From positions 26,820,362 through 26,884,361 of the forward strand of contig CM049307.1 in the NCBI GenBank assembly GCA_026874595.1: 64,000 bases of DNA, given 5' to 3'. The notes beneath the pieces are model-generated. The model did not search any database, was not told the origin of the DNA, and saw only the letters and a list, made by a program, of their open reading frames with translations. Positions 60,501 to 64,000 of the stretch are shown in pieces. Both the position numbers and the translations under genes were made by a program. Source of the DNA: Sipunculus nudus. Taxonomy: Eukaryota; Annelida; Sipuncula; Golfingiida; Sipunculidae. Each line of letters starts with the position of its first letter. The first letter of the stretch is position 1.

Positions 60501-62182
60501 ACTTCCCTTAAATTGTCAGCAAATCTTTCGAACCTGAGAAGTTAGTAAGATGGATGGCTTTGGCATTTTATCTCAGCTCAAACCATAATTTGAAAAACAT
60601 GAATTATCAGTCTTTGAAATCTGATAATTTCCGTTTTAAATTATTAGATACTATTAATTTGAATTTTTCTTGGTGCAGGAATCTTATTACATGACATTTT
60701 ACTAGGTTTATAACTTTGTGAGTGAATTTATTTATTTGAATTGCATTTGAAAACTTTGCACAATTCATTGACAAGCATTTAGTAACGTGCCTTATGAAAT
60801 GGAGATCGCCAGGATATTAGCATCATTATGTATTATGTCGTTTCCATGGAGATGAGAGACAGCAGGCTGAGCGTCTTGTCATAATCTCTTAAATCGAATC
60901 CTTCCCAACAACCATGCTTATTAATGATTACTGATTTATCACTCATGTCTTTCCCAATATGACATTTCTGTCTATCATAAAATATCTTAAAATTTTAATG
61001 GATAAACATGTAAATGAAATATGGTAAAGAGTTTTGCTTTGAGGATAAACGGTCGTGATCATCTAGCGCTTTGCAGATGTGATGTGGAGGAAGTCCAGTG
61101 CCAAACTGTTTTTCAGAAGATTTTCTGGAAATCAAAATTTTTAACAATCACAAAGAGAACTGCACATTGGAGAAATAACCGCACGTGCCAATTAAGATCT
61201 TATAACTTATGTAGAGTTTAGTTTTGCCACTTTTATATCGCTAATCTAGGAGATAGAACAGTTAATATATAGGCCCTTACATGACCTCATCCAGTCATCA
61301 GCGGCAAAATGTATTTGTTTATGCGTGTGCTGCGGTCACTGGACCTGAAAACTGGGCCCGAAAATAAGCAAAATTTGACATATATTACAGTCGCAAATAA
61401 TCATTATATTTCTCTAACATACCAGCATTTTAGGCATTTTTCTCTCATTATGTTGGTTCATGGTTCAAATTTCAATTACTTTACTTAAAAAACGGGTAGA
61501 CAGGGTACTGACACAGAATGTTATATAATTCAGGGATTAGAAGCAAGAAATATATGATCATCTGTTACAGTTGATGTGGATAAACTTCGGCGCAGGCCGA
61601 GGCATGTATCTCTTCTTGAATATTGTATACTGCTAAGAGAGAGGCCGTGATTTTCTCAACTTATTCGATACAAGCTGTTCAAACAGAACAACAAAATGTT
61701 CTGTTTTTATGGCTCTAAAATAGAATCCCAAATTTCAATTGTTCACATGTTAGTACTTTTATGCACATAAGTGTAAATAGCACGACTGCTGTAAATCACA
61801 GTTGCGTGTTTTGTTTTCTATCTAGCCTAGCCGTTCATATTCCAGCAAACATACACAGCTGGATAAGTGAACCTCATGTTGCCCTCCAGCTCTGACGTCC
61901 CCAGTGGTAAACTTTCATTCCTTTCTATTGTCTTAATTTTTTTTTAAGACATCAATTTAATTTCGGACACCTGCTGGTTGGCGACTGATAAATAAAACTA
62001 TTATTTTATTTTCTCATTGAAATAAGAGAGCACAAAACGAATCATATGTGCAGATCAATAAAAACGAGTTGGCAAAACATTTGCGCCAGGTGGCAGAACC
62101 TTGGAATGAGGCTATATTTAAGCTGCTGCAAGGCACGTTTTCTGACGTAAATCAAGACAATCGAAAGTATGCTTGTACCTTA
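57546..62182. other. Unassigned AT-rich sequence
   Basis: No gene, RNA or repeat recognised beyond a short (TG)n-G14 tract at 57622-57646. Short open frames (60134-60367, 61021-61221) look like chance. Confidence 0.5.
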
Positions 62183-63913
62183 CCTGGCTGAAGGGGAAGG
62201 CTGGTTATCACAGTTGTCAAGTAGTCTTTCCCTGATCAGGTTGAAGGTAAAGGCTGGTATCACTGTCGACAATCAGTCTGTCACTGATGTGGTTCATTTT
62301 GAAGGCTAGTATGACTGTTGTCAAGAAGTCAGTCCCTGATCAGGTTGAAGGAAAAGGCTGATATCACAGTCGTCAATTAGTCTGTCCTGATCAGGTTGAA
62401 GGTGAAGGCTGGTATCACAGACGTCAATCACTCAGTCCCTGATCTGGTTTAAGGTAAAAGCTGGTACCACTATCGTCAATCATTCTGTCCTTGATTTGGT
62501 TCAGGTAGAAGGCTGGTATCACACTTCTCAAAAGTGTTCCTGATCAGGTAGAATGTTAAGGCTGATATCACAGTCGTCAATCAGTCTGTCATGAGCTGGT
62601 TCAGGTTGAAGGCTGGTAGTACAGTTCTCAAGAAGTCAGTCCCTGATCAGGTTGAAGGTAAAGGCTGATATCACAATCGTCAATCAGTCTGTCCCTGATT
62701 TGGTTGAAGGTGAAGGCTGGTATCACAGTACTCAATAAGTCTTTCATTGATCTGGTTGAAGGCAAAGGCTGGTATCACAGTGTCAATCATTCTGTCCTGA
62801 TCAGGTTTTAAGTGAAGGCTGGTATCACAGTTCTCAAAAAGTCTGTCACTGATCTGGTTCAATGTGAAAGCTGGCATTACAATCGTCAATCAATCTGTCA
62901 CTGATCTGGTTGAAGGTGAAAGCTGGTATTATAGTCGTCAATCAATCTGTCACTGATCTGGTTGAAGATGAAAGCTGGTATTACAGTCGTCAATCAGTCT
63001 GTCACCAATCTGGTTCTGGTTGAAGGCTGGTATTACAGTTCTCAAGAAGTCTGTCACTAAGCAGGTTGAAGGTGAAAGCTGGTTTCACTGTTGGCAGTCA
63101 GTCTGTTCCTGATCTGGTTGAAGGTGAAGGCTGGTATCACAGTCGTTTATCAGTCTATCACGGTCTGGTTGAAGATTAAAGTTGGTATCACTGTTGTAAA
63201 TCATTCTGACCCTGATCCGGTTCAGGTGGAAGGCTGGTATCACAGTTCTCAAAAGTCTGTCCCTGATCTGGTTGAAGGTGAAGGCTGGTATCACAGACGT
63301 CAATCACTCAGTCCCTGATCTGGTTGAAGGTGAAAGCTGGTATAACAATCGTCAATCAATCTGTCACTGATCTGGTTGAAGGTGAAAGCTGGTATTACAA
63401 TCGTCAATCAATCTGTCACTGATCTAGTTGAAGGTGAAAGCTGGTATTACAGTCGTCAATCAGTCTGTTACAAATCTGGTTCTGGTTGAAGGCTGGTATT
63501 ACAGTTCTCAAGAAGTCTGTCACTGAGCAGGTTGAAGGTGAAAGCTGGTATTACTGTTGTCAATCAGTCTGCCACTGATCTGTTTCAGGCTGAAGGCTAG
63601 AATCACAGTCGTCAATCAGTCTTTCCCTGATCAGGTTGAAGGTGAAGTCTTGTATCACTGTGGGCAATCAGTCTTTTTTCTGATCTAGTTGAAAATGAAA
63701 GCTGGTATCAAATTCGTCAATCAGTCTGTTTATGATCTAGTTTAAAAAGAATACGGGTACCACATTCTTAATCAGTCTGTCCCTGAGCTGGATCAGGTTG
63801 AAGGCTGGTATCACAGTCGTCAATCAGTCTGCTCCTGATCTGGTTAACGGCTGTTATCACAGTGGTCATTAAGTCTGTCCTTTATCTGGTTGAAGGTGTA
63901 GGCTTGTATCACA
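62183..63913. repeat. ~52-bp tandem array with higher-order structure
   Basis: About 33 units of 50-53 bp. Each joins CTGATC(T/A)GGTTGAAGGTGA to AGGCTGGTATCACAGTCGTC and AATCAGTCTGTC. Distinct variant units recur: one with CTGGTTCTGGTTGAAGG at 63010 and again at 63476 (~9 units apart), and one with AGAAGTCAGTCCCTGATCAG at 62324 and 62631 (~6 units apart). Frames of ~70 codons on both strands are translations of the array. Confidence 0.96.
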
Positions 63914-64000
63914 TATAAAAACGGAACCTATTATATAAAATGTAATTTGGACACAATATGTCGCTATGGTATTGCTTTATGGCAGGTTTGGCTTCCAAGT
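63914..64000. other. Sequence after the 52-bp array
   Basis: Too short to interpret. Confidence 0.5.

Overview
The window looks like AT-rich nuclear DNA of an animal, most likely a marine mollusc or another lophotrochozoan. The basis is intron-scale non-coding sequence, abundant (AT)n microsatellites, minisatellites, tRNA-derived SINE remains, MITE-like elements, a CR1/L2-type LINE and a Ty3/gypsy-type LTR retrotransposon. The taxonomic call is an inference from repeat style; no host gene is present to confirm it. I found no convincing host protein-coding gene, rRNA or functional tRNA. All recognisable coding sequence belongs to retroelements and is broken or truncated.

Layout. 1-11 kb is mostly unassigned sequence with a decayed AT-rich duplication (4.67-5.60 kb), a tRNA-like SINE candidate (6.1 kb) and a MITE candidate (10.9-11.3 kb). 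11.5-16.3 kb holds a small MITE with GGGGCGGATCCAG-type ends, a solo LTR sitting inside an (AT)n microsatellite (12745-13546, minus strand), and more (AT)n. 17.04-20.50 kb is a minisatellite built from 18-bp units and split by a 5'-truncated LINE (17783-19807, minus strand). The minisatellite stays open in the LINE's frame, producing a long but artificial 771-codon reading frame. 20.5-36.3 kb is mostly unassigned, with a tRNA-like SINE, a TA-flanked MITE (28996-29684) and copies of two other dispersed repeats. 36.35-39.58 kb is a ~44-bp-period satellite-like array with higher-order structure. 41.9-42.5 kb is a compound G-rich minisatellite followed by (AT)n.

The main element is an LTR retrotransposon at 46963-54638. 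It has a truncated 5' LTR, a primer-binding site matching tRNA-Pro at 17 of 18 positions, gag with a SCAN-like capsid segment and a CCHC knuckle, a protease, then integrase, then reverse transcriptase/RNase H, a polypurine tract and an 820-bp 3' LTR. The integrase lies upstream of the reverse transcriptase (Ty1/copia-like order), although the proteins look Ty3/gypsy-like; this is the arrangement of the Gmr1 group. The 3' LTR is interrupted just after its AATAAA by a 1547-bp TA-flanked MITE of the same family as the 29-kb copy. The solo LTR at 12.7 kb belongs to the same LTR family.

The window ends in a second array, of ~52-bp period (62183-63913), also with higher-order periodicity. Overall it reads as a gene-poor interval shaped by nested mobile elements and by tandem arrays, several of which are entered or flanked by transposons.
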